DNA of 64,000 nucleotides from assembly GCA_964612425.1 (NCBI GenBank), contig CAZTDX010000002.1, positions 1-64,000 on the forward strand, read 5' to 3'. The DNA comes from CAUJGP01 sp964612425. Its GTDB lineage: Bacteria > Bdellovibrionota > Bdellovibrionia > Bdellovibrionales > Bdellovibrionaceae. A program made the translations under genes and the position numbers. Each line of letters starts with the position of its first letter. Positions within the stretch are counted from its first letter, which is position 1. Of the stretch, positions 26,159 through 35,618 are shown piece by piece. The notes under the pieces are model-generated. The model saw nothing but the letters and a program-made list of their open reading frames with translations, ran no database searches and had not been told where the DNA came from.

Positions 26159-27667
26159 ATGAGAAAACATGTCGTTCGCGTTTATCCCTCGAAAGAAAAA
26201 ATTGAAAAAAAAGATCAACTTGCTTGGAAAATGGCCGAGGTAGCCACGGACCCAACGCCCATTAAAGCTGATGTTGTCGACATGGTTATCAACCGAATTA
26301 TTGATAATGCCTCAGTGGCTATTGCTGCGGCCAATCGTCGTCCTGTTGCGAGTGCTCGCGCACAAGCCCTCACTCATCCACGGGAAGGTGGAGCCACTGT
26401 GTTTGGAATGCCGAACACCCAAAAATTTTCTCCAGAGTGGGCGGCGTGGGCTAATGGTACCGCGGTTCGAGAGCTGGATTTCCATGATACGTTCTTAGCA
26501 GCCGATTACAGCCACCCTGGCGACAATATTCCGCCCATATTGGCTGTAGCTCAACAAAAAGGAAAAAACGGACAAGACCTCTTAAAGGGAATTGTTACGG
26601 GCTACGAACTTCATGTGAATTTAGTGAAGGGAATTTGTTTACATAAACATAAAAAAGATCATATTGCCCACCTCTGCCCTGCACAAGCTGCAGGAATTGG
26701 AACGCTTCTGGGCTTATCAACAGATGTTATTTACCAAGCCATTCAACAAGCGGTTCACGTCTCTTTCACCACACGACAATCACGTAAAGGTGAAATCTCT
26801 AGCTGGAAAGCCTATGCTCCTGCTCACGCAGGAAAGCTTGCCATCGAAGCCGTCGACCGATGCATGCGCGGCGAAGGGGCGCCTTCTCCGATTTATGAAG
26901 GCGAAGACTCAGTAATTGCCTACATGCTTGATGGAAAAGATGGAAAATACGAAGTTCCCCTCCCAGAAAAAGGAGAAGAAAAACGCGCGATCCTTGAAAC
27001 TTACACCAAAGAGCACTCTGCTGAGTATCAGTCACAAGCGCTCATTGATCTTGCTCGCAAGATGAAGACAAAAATTTCTAATTTTGATGATATTAAAGAA
27101 ATTATTATTCACACCTCTCACCACACGCACTATGTGATTGGTACAGGCGCTGGCGATCCACAAAAAATGGACCCCAAAGCTTCTCGCGAAACTCTTGATC
27201 ACTCCATTATGTATATTTTTGCTGTCGCTCTTCAAGATGGCACTTGGCACCATGTTGACTCCTATGCTCCAGAGCGTGCTCAGCGCGCTGATACCGTTAA
27301 GCTGTGGCATAAAATTCGAACTCTCGAAGATCCTAAGTGGACCGAGGCTTACCATGCCGTGGACCCAAATAAAAAATGTTTTGGCGGACGAGTAGAAATT
27401 TTATTTAATAACGGAGAAAAACTCGTTGATGAACTTGGTGTTGCTGATGCTCACCCCGCAGGAGCACGTCCTTTTAAGCGCGCTGACTACATTCGAAAAT
27501 TTGAAACTCTAACAAAAGGAATTATCACTCAAGAGGAGAGCAAGCGTTTTCTTGATCTTGTGCAACGACTTCAAGAACTCACAGCGAGCGAAGTACAACA
27601 GCTCAATGTTCAGATTCCGATTGAGAATCTCACTCAATCTAAACGAGATGAAAAAGGAATTTTTTAA
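26159..27667 (+). CDS. prpD: 2-methylcitrate dehydratase
   Basis: A 502-aa MmgE/PrpD-family enzyme that dehydrates 2-methylcitrate to 2-methyl-cis-aconitate in propionyl-CoA degradation. Recognisable family stretches include VINRIIDNASVAIAAANRRP near residue 40, HPGDNIPPILAV near 120, and the KAYAPAHAGK segment near 218. It is full length, starts at ATG 26159 with AAGGA upstream, and ends exactly one base before the prpB start, so the two are co-translated. It opens the methylcitrate operon. Confidence 0.95.
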   Translation: MRKHVVRVYPSKEKIEKKDQLAWKMAEVATDPTPIKADVVDMVINRIIDNASVAIAAANRRPVASARAQALTHPREGGATVFGMPNTQKFSPEWAAWANGTAVRELDFHDTFLAADYSHPGDNIPPILAVAQQKGKNGQDLLKGIVTGYELHVNLVKGICLHKHKKDHIAHLCPAQAAGIGTLLGLSTDVIYQAIQQAVHVSFTTRQSRKGEISSWKAYAPAHAGKLAIEAVDRCMRGEGAPSPIYEGEDSVIAYMLDGKDGKYEVPLPEKGEEKRAILETYTKEHSAEYQSQALIDLARKMKTKISNFDDIKEIIIHTSHHTHYVIGTGAGDPQKMDPKASRETLDHSIMYIFAVALQDGTWHHVDSYAPERAQRADTVKLWHKIRTLEDPKWTEAYHAVDPNKKCFGGRVEILFNNGEKLVDELGVADAHPAGARPFKRADYIRKFETLTKGIITQEESKRFLDLVQRLQELTASEVQQLNVQIPIENLTQSKRDEKGIF

Positions 27668-28576
27668 ATGTTATTTCAAAAATCCACTCCGCAAGAAAAG
27701 CGTGCGTCCTTTCGAGCAGCCCTCAAATCTGGAAAGCTATTGCGCTTTCCAGGGGCGTTTTCTCCTCTTGTCTCACTCCTGATTGAAGAACTGGGTTTTG
27801 AAGGAGTTTATATTTCAGGAGCCGTGCTTGCTAATGACTTAGGGTATCCTGATATTGGCTTAACGACGTTATCTGAAGTGGCAGGTCGCGGGAGACAAAT
27901 TTCTCGCGTAACGAAACTCCCTTCGATCATTGATATAGATACCGGTTTTGGTGAGCCAATGAATGCCGCACGCACCATTCAAGAACTTACGGAGATGGGA
28001 CTTGCAGGTTGCCACATCGAGGATCAACAAAATCCCAAGCGCTGCGGCCACCTTGATGGAAAAGCTTTAATTGAAACCACTGAAATGCTTAAAAAAATCA
28101 AAGCGGCTTCCAATGCTAAAACTGATTCTCAATTTTTAATTATTGCTCGCACCGATGCCCGCGCCACAGAGGGATTAGATAAGGCCATTGATCGCGCCAA
28201 AGCCTATGTGGACGCAGGGGCCGAGATGATTTTTCCTGAAGCGCTTCAAAATGAAAAAGAATTTGAAACCTTTAGAAAATCCATTTCTGTACCACTTCTT
28301 GCCAATATGACTGAGTTTGGTAAATCACAATTGTTGACGACCACTCAACTTTCGAATCTTGGTTTTAATGTGGTGATTTACCCCGTGACAAGTTTGAGAA
28401 TTGCCATGGGAGCAGTGGAGTCTGGCTTTAAAGAAATTGCAAAACAAGGTACCCAAGAGGGACTACTCCCTGTGATGCAACATCGTCAGCGCCTTTATGA
28501 ACTCGTGAAGTATTCAGAATACAATCAATTTGATCAAAATATTTTTAACTTTAAACTCCCTACAGAAAGGTCTTAA
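27668..28576 (+). CDS. prpB: 2-methylisocitrate lyase
   Basis: A 302-aa ICL/PEP-mutase family enzyme that splits 2-methylisocitrate into pyruvate and succinate. The catalytic motif PKRCGHLDGK is near residue 120, followed by ARTDARATEG. The KRCGH form and the 300-aa length distinguish it from the isocitrate lyase at 4.6 kb. It abuts prpD without a gap and is followed after 3 bp by prpC. Confidence 0.95.
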   Translation: MLFQKSTPQEKRASFRAALKSGKLLRFPGAFSPLVSLLIEELGFEGVYISGAVLANDLGYPDIGLTTLSEVAGRGRQISRVTKLPSIIDIDTGFGEPMNAARTIQELTEMGLAGCHIEDQQNPKRCGHLDGKALIETTEMLKKIKAASNAKTDSQFLIIARTDARATEGLDKAIDRAKAYVDAGAEMIFPEALQNEKEFETFRKSISVPLLANMTEFGKSQLLTTTQLSNLGFNVVIYPVTSLRIAMGAVESGFKEIAKQGTQEGLLPVMQHRQRLYELVKYSEYNQFDQNIFNFKLPTERS

Positions 28577-28579
28577 AAG

Positions 28580-29752
28580 ATGACAAACTCTAATTACGTA
28601 AATCCTGATTATGTTCCAGAACCAGAGAAAATGAATGTGAAGAAGGGCTTAGAGGGAGCAGTTATTGATACGTCGTCGGTTTCAAAAGTAAATCCCGACA
28701 CGAACTCGCTCATCTATCGTGGCTACCCGGTTCAAGAGCTTGCAGAAAATTGTCGTTTTGAAGAAGTTGCCTATTTACTATATAAGGGAGAACTTCCGAA
28801 TGAACAGCAACTCAAAGAAATGGAAACGTTAGAGCGTGGCTACCGCGTTTTAAGTGAAAATAATTTAAACGTTATTAAACTATTACCAAAGTCGTGTCAC
28901 CCCATGGACTCCATTCGAACAGGCGTGAGCTTTCTTGGCTGCGAGGACACGCGTACTTGGGCCAACGACCCTGCCACTAATTATGATAAGGCAGTCCGCT
29001 TGCTTGCCAAAATTCCGTTGATGGTCGCCGCCGACTATCGTTTTAAAAAAGGTCTTGATTATATCCAACCTCGAAAAGATCTATCGCTTTCAGAAAACTT
29101 TTTTCACATGTGCTTTGGAAAAATTCCTGACGCTAAGATTGTTCGTGCGTTTGATGTTTCTTTAATTCTTTACGCAGAACATAGCTTTAATGCTTCCACT
29201 TTCACAAGCCGAGTGGTGACCTCGACCGAATCTGACATCTACAGTGCGACCGTTGCAGGTATTGGAGCCCTTAAAGGACCTCTTCATGGTGGCGCTAATG
29301 AGCAAGTCATGCACATGATGAAAGAAATCGACGATCCTTCAACTGCCAAGGATTGGATGCTCAACGCTCTTGCTCAAAAGAAAAAAGTTATGGGCTTTGG
29401 TCATAGAGTTTATAAGAGTGGGGACTCGCGCGTTCCTACCATGAAAAAGTATGCACAAGTGATGGCCGATATTACGGGTCAGCAAAAGTGGATGCAGATT
29501 TACAATGCTTTAGAGCAAACAATGATTGAAAAGAAAAAGATTTATCCCAATCTGGACTTCCCTGCTGGGCCTGCCTATTACATGATGGGATTTGAAATTG
29601 ATTTCTTTACTCCTATTTTTGTAATGGCGCGCACGACTGGCTGGTCAGCTCACATCATGGAGCAAGCTGCCAACAACCGAATTATTCGCCCTCTAAGTGA
29701 GTACATCGGTGCGGCTCAAAGAACAGTAGTGCCTTTATTACAAAGAAAATAA
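28580..29752 (+). CDS. prpC: 2-methylcitrate synthase
   Basis: A 390-aa citrate-synthase-family enzyme that joins propionyl-CoA and oxaloacetate. Active-site His and Asp regions are visible: GPLHGGANE (about 232), MGFGHRVYKSGDSRV (about 270) and the terminal region RPLSEYIGA. It is shorter than hexameric citrate synthases and lies directly after prpB, so the methylcitrate assignment rests on context. Citrate synthase activity in addition is possible. Confidence 0.92.
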   Translation: MTNSNYVNPDYVPEPEKMNVKKGLEGAVIDTSSVSKVNPDTNSLIYRGYPVQELAENCRFEEVAYLLYKGELPNEQQLKEMETLERGYRVLSENNLNVIKLLPKSCHPMDSIRTGVSFLGCEDTRTWANDPATNYDKAVRLLAKIPLMVAADYRFKKGLDYIQPRKDLSLSENFFHMCFGKIPDAKIVRAFDVSLILYAEHSFNASTFTSRVVTSTESDIYSATVAGIGALKGPLHGGANEQVMHMMKEIDDPSTAKDWMLNALAQKKKVMGFGHRVYKSGDSRVPTMKKYAQVMADITGQQKWMQIYNALEQTMIEKKKIYPNLDFPAGPAYYMMGFEIDFFTPIFVMARTTGWSAHIMEQAANNRIIRPLSEYIGAAQRTVVPLLQRK

Positions 29753-29776
29753 AAAGAAGGGAATTCGTTTTTTATT

Positions 29777-30388
29777 ATGAATTCAAAACGTCGAAAGCTG
29801 GCAATTACTGGTGGCCCCTCTGGAGGCAAAACAACTCTTATTGATACTCTTCAACGCGATCTTGGCCACAAGATCGCTGTTGCTCCGGAGGCCGCATCGA
29901 TCCTTTATAAGGGTGGGTTTCCAAGGCGCAAAGGCAATGTTCGACAAAAGCATGTTCAGCGTGCCATCTACTACACACAGTATGAATTAGAAGCCCTTGT
30001 TCAGGATGAACACGATAATAAATTGATCATCTGTGATCGAGGAAGCCTCGACAGTATGGCTTATTGGCCGAATGATGGGAGTCAGTTTTTAGATTCTTTA
30101 AACACTAATCTCGAAGCAGAAATTGCTCGCTACGATTGGGTTTTACATCTTGATACCGCTCCCGAAGCTCATTACGATACAGAAAATCCTATTCGAACTG
30201 AATCCTATTCAGAAGCACAACAACTCAATGATAAAATACTTGAAGCCTGGTCTGTACATCCGAAACGATGGATTGTGCATCATCAAACGGACTTTTTTTC
30301 TAAAATGAGTTTGTGTATGAACGTCATAAAAATGATTTTAGATAATAAATCCTATGACGAAATTAAACATAAACTCTTTAGCACTTAG
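29777..30388 (+). CDS. AAA_28-type P-loop ATPase
   Basis: A 203-aa protein with Walker A GGPSGGKTTL (residues 12-21), a Walker B-like IICDRGSLDS near 79-88, and the general layout of AAA_28/NadR-like small kinases or NTPases. It lacks a regulatory domain. It starts 24 bp after prpC on the same strand and may belong to the operon. The substrate is unknown; a nucleotide or cofactor kinase is one possibility by fold. Confidence 0.75.
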   Translation: MNSKRRKLAITGGPSGGKTTLIDTLQRDLGHKIAVAPEAASILYKGGFPRRKGNVRQKHVQRAIYYTQYELEALVQDEHDNKLIICDRGSLDSMAYWPNDGSQFLDSLNTNLEAEIARYDWVLHLDTAPEAHYDTENPIRTESYSEAQQLNDKILEAWSVHPKRWIVHHQTDFFSKMSLCMNVIKMILDNKSYDEIKHKLFST

Positions 30389-30425
30389 TTGATTTTTCAC
30401 TTTGAAAACTCTATGCGAAGAATTT

Positions 30426-32015
30426 ATGGCAAAATCTAAAAACTGGTGCTTTTGGATTTTCGTCATTGGGTTAAGTATTGTTGCGGCATTTATCGTATCT
30501 CCGCATTTTTTTTCTCTGACAGACATAAGTTGGTTGCTCGAAGGTGATTTATCACAAACTCTCGTCGGATGGGAATTTTACCGCGTATCTCCACCCCTAG
30601 AGATAATTACTCAAATAGCGAATATGTATCCCGACTCAGGGTTTTATATTCTTCAATCAGATACCATGCCGTGGGTTTCCATTCTTACAAAATTAATTGC
30701 CAATGCCATTCCTATCAGTAAACCTTTTCACTTTATTGGAATTTGGTTAATCTTTTGTTGGGTTTTTCAAGGAATTTATGCCGGTCTCATTGGTAGACTC
30801 TTAAATTTAAAAACAAGTTCACTTTGGTTGCTGATTTTTCTTTTTGTTTTTTCTCCTGTCTTACTTTTTAGATTCGGTCACTTTTCCTTAATGGCTCACT
30901 GGATACTTTTAGCCGTTCTCTATGAAGCCCTTCGCTTGAATTTGAAAATGAAGCTATCAATCCCAAGATCTATTGGGCTCCTAACGCTCGTCGCGTTTTC
31001 TTTTGGCATTCATCCGTATTTATTTGCCCTCACAGCCCCGATTCTTATGTTCATCATCATCTTTAACTCCACGACCACAATCAGAAAGCTTTTAGAGTTT
31101 TTTTTGTTGGCCCTACTTGTTTACGCCTCTCTCAAAATTTTAGGAGTGAGCGCGGTAAAAAATCCTCGAGGTTCCGACTTCGGAGCCTGTAATACTGATT
31201 TACTGGGCCTCTTTAATTCTTTCGGGTCCTCACTTTTTGTTCCGAGCCTGCGCTACTTTTGGTGCCAGCCTGAAGGCTTTACTTATTTTGGCTTAGGTTT
31301 TTTAAGTTTGCTTTTTATCTTGAGAAAACAAATCAAAGTGCTGTGGCTAAAAGTGTGGAAGTCTAAGCCTTCTCGCTATTTTTTATTACTTCTTTTAAGC
31401 TATATAATTTACTCTTTAGCATCCCCCATTCGCTTTGGAGGTAATCCCATTATTTATATTCCTCTGTATCAATTTTTAGAACCACTGCCGTCTATTTTTC
31501 GCTCTTCGGGTCGATGGATTTGGCCATTTTATTACCTGGTTCTTATTGCCGGTGTTGTGGCCTTTGATCGATCAGAATATCGTTTTAAAAAGGAAGGCCT
31601 CCTGCTACTGATTTTAATTCATTTCATAGAATTTAAACCCCTCTTGAAAATATTTAATCCACCTCCCAAAGAAGTTGATTCGGAGTTAGAAAAAGTAATC
31701 ACAACACTGCCACACCCAACACCTTTAAAGAAAAAAATGTCTCTATACCCGAGAGTTGTCTCTGTGGGATGTGGCCTAGAGAATTCTCAATGGGACTATC
31801 GAACTTATTCCCTGGTTATGATTGCGCTGGCTAGAACAGGTTGGCAGATTGACTCTGGTCTTGGAGGACGATTCGATAGCGCGCTTGTTGAGGCTTGCAA
31901 ACTAGATAATCAAAAAGGTCCCACAATGCAACGCCCGCTGATTACAAAATCTCCTCCCAAAGATAACCAACCCTTCAAAGAATTACTTCCTGGTGTATAT
32001 TTGATGAATGAATAA
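30426..32015 (+). CDS. DUF6311 family multi-pass membrane protein
   Basis: A 529-aa inner-membrane protein with about ten hydrophobic helices and a soluble C-terminal part. The N-terminal pattern (DISWLLEGDLSQTLVGWEFY followed by SDTMPWVSIL) and FRSSGRWIWPFYYL match the DUF6311 family, which resembles GT-C glycosyltransferases. I chose ATG 30426 over TTG 30402; neither has a strong ribosome binding site, so the start is uncertain. The GtrB-like gene follows after 111 bp. Together they could add a sugar to a surface polymer, which is an inference. Confidence 0.75.
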   Translation: MAKSKNWCFWIFVIGLSIVAAFIVSPHFFSLTDISWLLEGDLSQTLVGWEFYRVSPPLEIITQIANMYPDSGFYILQSDTMPWVSILTKLIANAIPISKPFHFIGIWLIFCWVFQGIYAGLIGRLLNLKTSSLWLLIFLFVFSPVLLFRFGHFSLMAHWILLAVLYEALRLNLKMKLSIPRSIGLLTLVAFSFGIHPYLFALTAPILMFIIIFNSTTTIRKLLEFFLLALLVYASLKILGVSAVKNPRGSDFGACNTDLLGLFNSFGSSLFVPSLRYFWCQPEGFTYFGLGFLSLLFILRKQIKVLWLKVWKSKPSRYFLLLLLSYIIYSLASPIRFGGNPIIYIPLYQFLEPLPSIFRSSGRWIWPFYYLVLIAGVVAFDRSEYRFKKEGLLLLILIHFIEFKPLLKIFNPPPKEVDSELEKVITTLPHPTPLKKKMSLYPRVVSVGCGLENSQWDYRTYSLVMIALARTGWQIDSGLGGRFDSALVEACKLDNQKGPTMQRPLITKSPPKDNQPFKELLPGVYLMNE

Positions 32016-32126
32016 TTTTTTATGAGTTGAAGAAATCAAATTTATGATTAAAATAAATTCTGTGCAGGTGATAAACTTCCATTATGGAGAATTTCAACTC
32101 AACCGCCTCGGATCTCAGGAGCTTCT

Positions 32127-33047
32127 ATGAAATTGATTTCAATTGTTATTCCTGTTTTTAATGAAGAACATGGAATTAAATCCAATTTAGAAACTATCCT
32201 GAGCAATCTCCCCCACTTAGACCAATTTCAATTTGAGCTTATTATTATCAATGACGGCTCTACAGATCAAACAGAGCAAAGAGCCCTTGAGATGGTACGC
32301 CATGACTCCAGAGTTAAATATAAATCATTTACTCGAAATTTTGGCAAAGAAGCTGCCATTTCAGCAGGACTTTCCACTGCTAGCGGTGATGCCATCATCG
32401 TCATGGATTCTGACTTACAACATCCACCAGAATTATTAAGCCCCATGATCTCCAGTTGGCAAAAGGGCTTTTTAGTCGTTGAAGGCATCAAGGAAGATCG
32501 CGGACAAGAAAGTTTTTTTAATAAATTATGCGCCAAAGGTTTTTATTTTTTTATGAAAAAACTTTCCGGATTTTCTCTATCTGGTCATTCGGATTTTAAA
32601 CTCCTCGATAGAGAAGTTGTTAATGCCTATCTCACACTTCCTGAAAAACAACGATTTTTTAGGGGACTTGTTTCGTGGTTTGGCTACCCAAGCGTAAGAA
32701 TCCCCTTCTCTGTTGGTGAAAGAAAGGGAGGAGCAACAACTCGTTGGTCACAAATCAAACTCGTTCGCTACGCTCTTAAAAATATATCTATTTTTTCAAG
32801 TTTACCGTTGAGCTTTGTCAGTGGATTGGGACTACTGACATTGATTTTTGGCTTTATTTTTGGCGCCATCAGTTTATGGCAAAAATTGGAGGGGCAAGCG
32901 CTCACTGGGTTTACTACCGTAAACTTACTCATCGTTATTATTGGTGGATCTATTTTATTTTGTCTGGGGATCGTTGGTCACTACCTCGCTTTAATCTACG
33001 ATGAAGTCAAAGATCGCCCAGAATATGTTTTAAAGAAATTAAAATGA
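32127..33047 (+). CDS. Glycosyltransferase family 2 (GtrB/DPM1-like)
   Basis: A 306-aa membrane-bound enzyme that moves a sugar from a nucleotide donor to undecaprenyl phosphate. The GT2 domain shows IVIPVFNEEHG, IINDGSTDQTE, and MDSDLQHPPEL, the metal-binding DxD-type site. FKLLDREVV and the RKGGATTRWSQ stretch are typical of bactoprenol glycosyltransferases. Two C-terminal membrane helices (about 228-250 and 262-285) anchor it. The lipid-linked sugar could be used by the upstream DUF6311 protein. Confidence 0.9.
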   Translation: MKLISIVIPVFNEEHGIKSNLETILSNLPHLDQFQFELIIINDGSTDQTEQRALEMVRHDSRVKYKSFTRNFGKEAAISAGLSTASGDAIIVMDSDLQHPPELLSPMISSWQKGFLVVEGIKEDRGQESFFNKLCAKGFYFFMKKLSGFSLSGHSDFKLLDREVVNAYLTLPEKQRFFRGLVSWFGYPSVRIPFSVGERKGGATTRWSQIKLVRYALKNISIFSSLPLSFVSGLGLLTLIFGFIFGAISLWQKLEGQALTGFTTVNLLIVIIGGSILFCLGIVGHYLALIYDEVKDRPEYVLKKLK

Positions 33048-33097
33048 TAAATACACACTGAACAAAAGAGATGAAGTCCTACTTACTCATTTACAAA

Positions 33098-33415
33098 TTA
33101 GGGAGAGCTACATCCTACTTTTTGACTTTGTATATTCATAGACGATGAATCAAGAAACTCATTAACCTCTCTGAGGACACAGTCTGGATTCTCCCATAAA
33201 GATTCATGTCCTATATTATTCATTCTAAGATATTTAACTTTCTTTTTATTTTGCGACAATATTTCATAATCACGATCTTGTACAACAATTGGTACTAAAG
33301 GATCATAATCCCCTCCGACAATCATTACTGGTGCAGAAATATTTGAAACTTTATCTTTATAATCGAAACCTCTATCTTTATCTCGAAAGATTGCATTTTG
33401 ACAAATAATAAATAT
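33098..33415 (-). pseudogene. Alpha/beta-hydrolase C-terminal remnant
   Basis: The minus-strand frame reads about 105 residues that resemble the C-terminal third of an alpha/beta hydrolase: NAIFRDKDRGFDYKDKV, NISAPVMIVGGDYDPLVP and NIGHESLWENPDCVLREVNE, including the Asp and His expected late in the fold. A TAA at 33418-33416 closes the frame upstream. No nucleophile elbow is seen further up. The only ATG (33325) would start inside the fold. I call it a truncated relic, probably non-functional. Confidence 0.65.
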
Positions 33416-33639
33416 TTAGTTGGTCTGCTAGACAGGAAATACTGCATTAATAAAAATAAATTTTAAAATATTTTACAGGGGTGGTGCGTTTCCATACTTG
33501 GTCTTTACTCTATTGAATTGGATTATTTACATCGAAAACTTAAATGTCATCGCATTCATTATACCTTGAGAATGTGGTGACGTTTTACCATTGATTTAGA
33601 ATAAAGATCGTCTCCTTCAAAATAGAGAGTTTTAAATCC

Positions 33640-34038
33640 ATGTTATACACTTCTCAGAATAAACGGAACCATCCCATGGAATTTATGACAGTCGACCAAA
33701 TCAATGAAAAATTAATTTTCCTTACTAGAAACGAAAGAAAACTTACTCATGAAATTCTCAATCATATTATTCTGTTTCAAAAAGTGGGAGCACTATTTAA
33801 ACGTTCCAGAGGATGTTGTGAATTTATAGGAAAAGATAACGTTCGCTGTCAGAGTCGGTATAAACTTCAAATTGATCACTTTGAAATTCATTTCAGTCAA
33901 GGCGGAGCGAACAGTATTGAAAACTGTAAACTACTTTGCTCCAACCACAATTTACATGGAGCAAGTCTTGCTGGGATTGGGTTTGAAATGACTTTAAAAT
34001 TTCCGTCATCATCCTCAGAGCACTCTCCGCGAGGTTAA
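33640..34038 (+). CDS. Short HNH endonuclease-like protein
   Basis: A 132-aa protein whose second half is an HNH domain: zinc-type Cys at about 60 and 71 (CCEFIGKDNVRCQS), KLQIDHFEIHF, GGANSIENCKLL and CSNHN. The HNH core appears complete. The first 45 residues (LTRNERKLTHEILNHIILF) look like the start of the longer HNH proteins I associate with Bdellovibrionota, with the middle part missing. It could be an active minimal nuclease or an internally deleted copy. It is next to another remnant gene, which favours decay. Confidence 0.65.
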   Translation: MLYTSQNKRNHPMEFMTVDQINEKLIFLTRNERKLTHEILNHIILFQKVGALFKRSRGCCEFIGKDNVRCQSRYKLQIDHFEIHFSQGGANSIENCKLLCSNHNLHGASLAGIGFEMTLKFPSSSSEHSPRG

Positions 34039-34374
34039 TTGAGAGGGGCTGCCTGCATAAACCTTTGCACCAGATTATGGGAGTTCACCTAAAATTAAAC
34101 ATAAATTATTGATAAGAAATAGGATTTTGACAAATAGCATTAAGTGACAAAATCCGTCCCCACAAAAGTAGAATCTATAATTTCCATCCCAAAAATTCAC
34201 TCCTACCGCTTGTAGTTTTCATTTCAAGGTTGGCACCAACTTTGCGGTAAAGCCTCCAACAGAGAGGACCTCCCGGCCTCATTTCAACGTTTAAAGAAAT
34301 GATGATTAAGGAGTTCTTGCTCGAGTTACTTTAGAGTTAATCGATAAACAAAAGTTAATTAAGGAGAGAATACT
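34039..34374. other. Leader and promoter region of the gliding operon
   Basis: This 336-bp gap precedes the ten-gene envelope-machine operon. It holds a sigma-54-like promoter at 34231 and a roughly 118-nt leader ending in AAGGAGAG. I see no frame or terminator in the left half. Confidence 0.5.
34231..34246 (+). promoter_or_regulatory. Sigma-54-like promoter of the gliding operon
   Basis: TGGCAC-CAACT-TTGCG has exact GG-N10-GC spacing (GG 34232-34233, GC 34244-34245) and full TGGCAC and TTGC boxes; only the flanking G and W positions differ from consensus. Transcription would start near 34257, leaving a 118-nt leader. Confidence 0.6.
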
Positions 34375-35064
34375 ATGTTAACGACTTTACAAAAATTAGG
34401 AGAAGGATTTCTTGCCGGTGGTATCTGGATGTGGGCCATACTCCTCTGCCAAATCTTTTCATTTGCTATCATCGCAGAGCGTGTTTTTTCACTTTATATT
34501 AAGCGACAAACGAATCAATTCAAAAAGGCTCAACCCATGGAGAACACCATCAAATCTGGCAATTTACAAAATTTGGTAAGCCAAATTAAAGATTCCCGGT
34601 CTAAAGAACCAATTGGTCAAGTAGCATTAGTCGGAGCACAATCGGCTTTGAACTTTGGCGGTAAAGAAGAAATTCAATTAAAGATGGATGAAGTCCTCGT
34701 CGAAGCCAATCAACGACTAGAAAAAAACACTGGATTTCTTGGAACCATTGCTAACGTCAGCACTCTCTTAGGATTACTTGGAACTATTATCGGTATGATT
34801 GAAGCTTTTAGTTCATTGAGTGCGGCCTCTGCTGCAGAACGAAGTACACTTCTGGCAAAAGGGATTTCCATGGCCATGTACACTACGGCCTATGGATTGA
34901 TTGTGGCAATTCCATCACTTGTTGCTTTCTCAATATTACAAAGTCGAAGTCAAAAACTGAGCGAAGACCTCAATAAGGCTGCTATGAAGCTTTATCTATG
35001 GCTTACCTACTCTTTTGAATCAGTGCCCAGTATTGCCAAAGCTAAGAACAACCAAAAAATGTAA
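34375..35064 (+). CDS. MotA/TolQ/ExbB-type proton channel subunit (AglR-like)
   Basis: A 229-aa inner-membrane protein with three membrane helices: one near residues 16-36, and two near 115-135 and 160-185. The family core is clear: GFLGTIANVSTLLGLLGTII followed by GMIEAF and the TTAYGLIVAIPSLVAF helix. It forms the stator channel together with TolR-like partners. AAGGAGAG precedes the ATG. As first gene of an operon with AgmX-, TPR- and VWA-type envelope proteins, it matches the Myxococcus AglRQS gliding motor rather than the general Tol system; TolB and Pal are absent here. Confidence 0.9.
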   Translation: MLTTLQKLGEGFLAGGIWMWAILLCQIFSFAIIAERVFSLYIKRQTNQFKKAQPMENTIKSGNLQNLVSQIKDSRSKEPIGQVALVGAQSALNFGGKEEIQLKMDEVLVEANQRLEKNTGFLGTIANVSTLLGLLGTIIGMIEAFSSLSAASAAERSTLLAKGISMAMYTTAYGLIVAIPSLVAFSILQSRSQKLSEDLNKAAMKLYLWLTYSFESVPSIAKAKNNQKM

Positions 35065-35129
35065 TATCCAATGAACTGACTTTTTGGTGAAAACGAGAGC
35101 GAACTACTTAGTAAATAAAAGGAATTTAT

Positions 35130-35618
35130 ATGCAAACAAAATCTAAAGACCTTGACTTCGAATTAAATCTTCTACCGATCCTTTCGGTTCTTTCGATTTG
35201 CATTTGCTTTTTGCTGACAACGGCTGTTTGGAATCGTCTAGGAACTATTGATATTAACCAAGCCATTGGCGATGTCATACCAAAATCTATCATCGATTCT
35301 GGGAAAATTCCGGATTCTGTCTTTTTAAAAGTAAAAGCGTCAGGAGATTTTGTTCTCCAATGGAAAAAGGGTGAAGACTCTTCTCTAAAAGAAGAAAAAA
35401 TAATTCATATGGATAAGTCGAATGCAAAAAATGTCACCCTCTTTTGGACAAAGCTAAAAGTTGAAATAACAAATATGGTTAAACACTCTAAAGTAACCTC
35501 CGTGATAGTCATGCCAGAGATTGGCACTAATTACGGTGAAACGATAAAGCTTCTAGATCAACTAAAATCACTTTCTCTCAATATTGGATTAGCGCCTGCT
35601 ATCAAAGGAGTTCACTAA
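35130..35618 (+). CDS. TolR/ExbD-like stator protein with Ser at the Asp position
   Basis: A 162-aa protein with one N-terminal membrane helix (about 14-36) and a periplasmic domain. The helix start, LNLLPILSVLSICICFLL, aligns with the TolR/ExbD pattern N.(T)P(L/F)(L/I)DV, but Ser stands where the proton-carrying Asp is expected. It is followed by a second TolR-like gene that keeps the Asp. The stop overlaps the next ATG by one base (TAATG), so expression is coupled. It may be a structural rather than proton-conducting subunit. Confidence 0.75.
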   Translation: MQTKSKDLDFELNLLPILSVLSICICFLLTTAVWNRLGTIDINQAIGDVIPKSIIDSGKIPDSVFLKVKASGDFVLQWKKGEDSSLKEEKIIHMDKSNAKNVTLFWTKLKVEITNMVKHSKVTSVIVMPEIGTNYGETIKLLDQLKSLSLNIGLAPAIKGVH

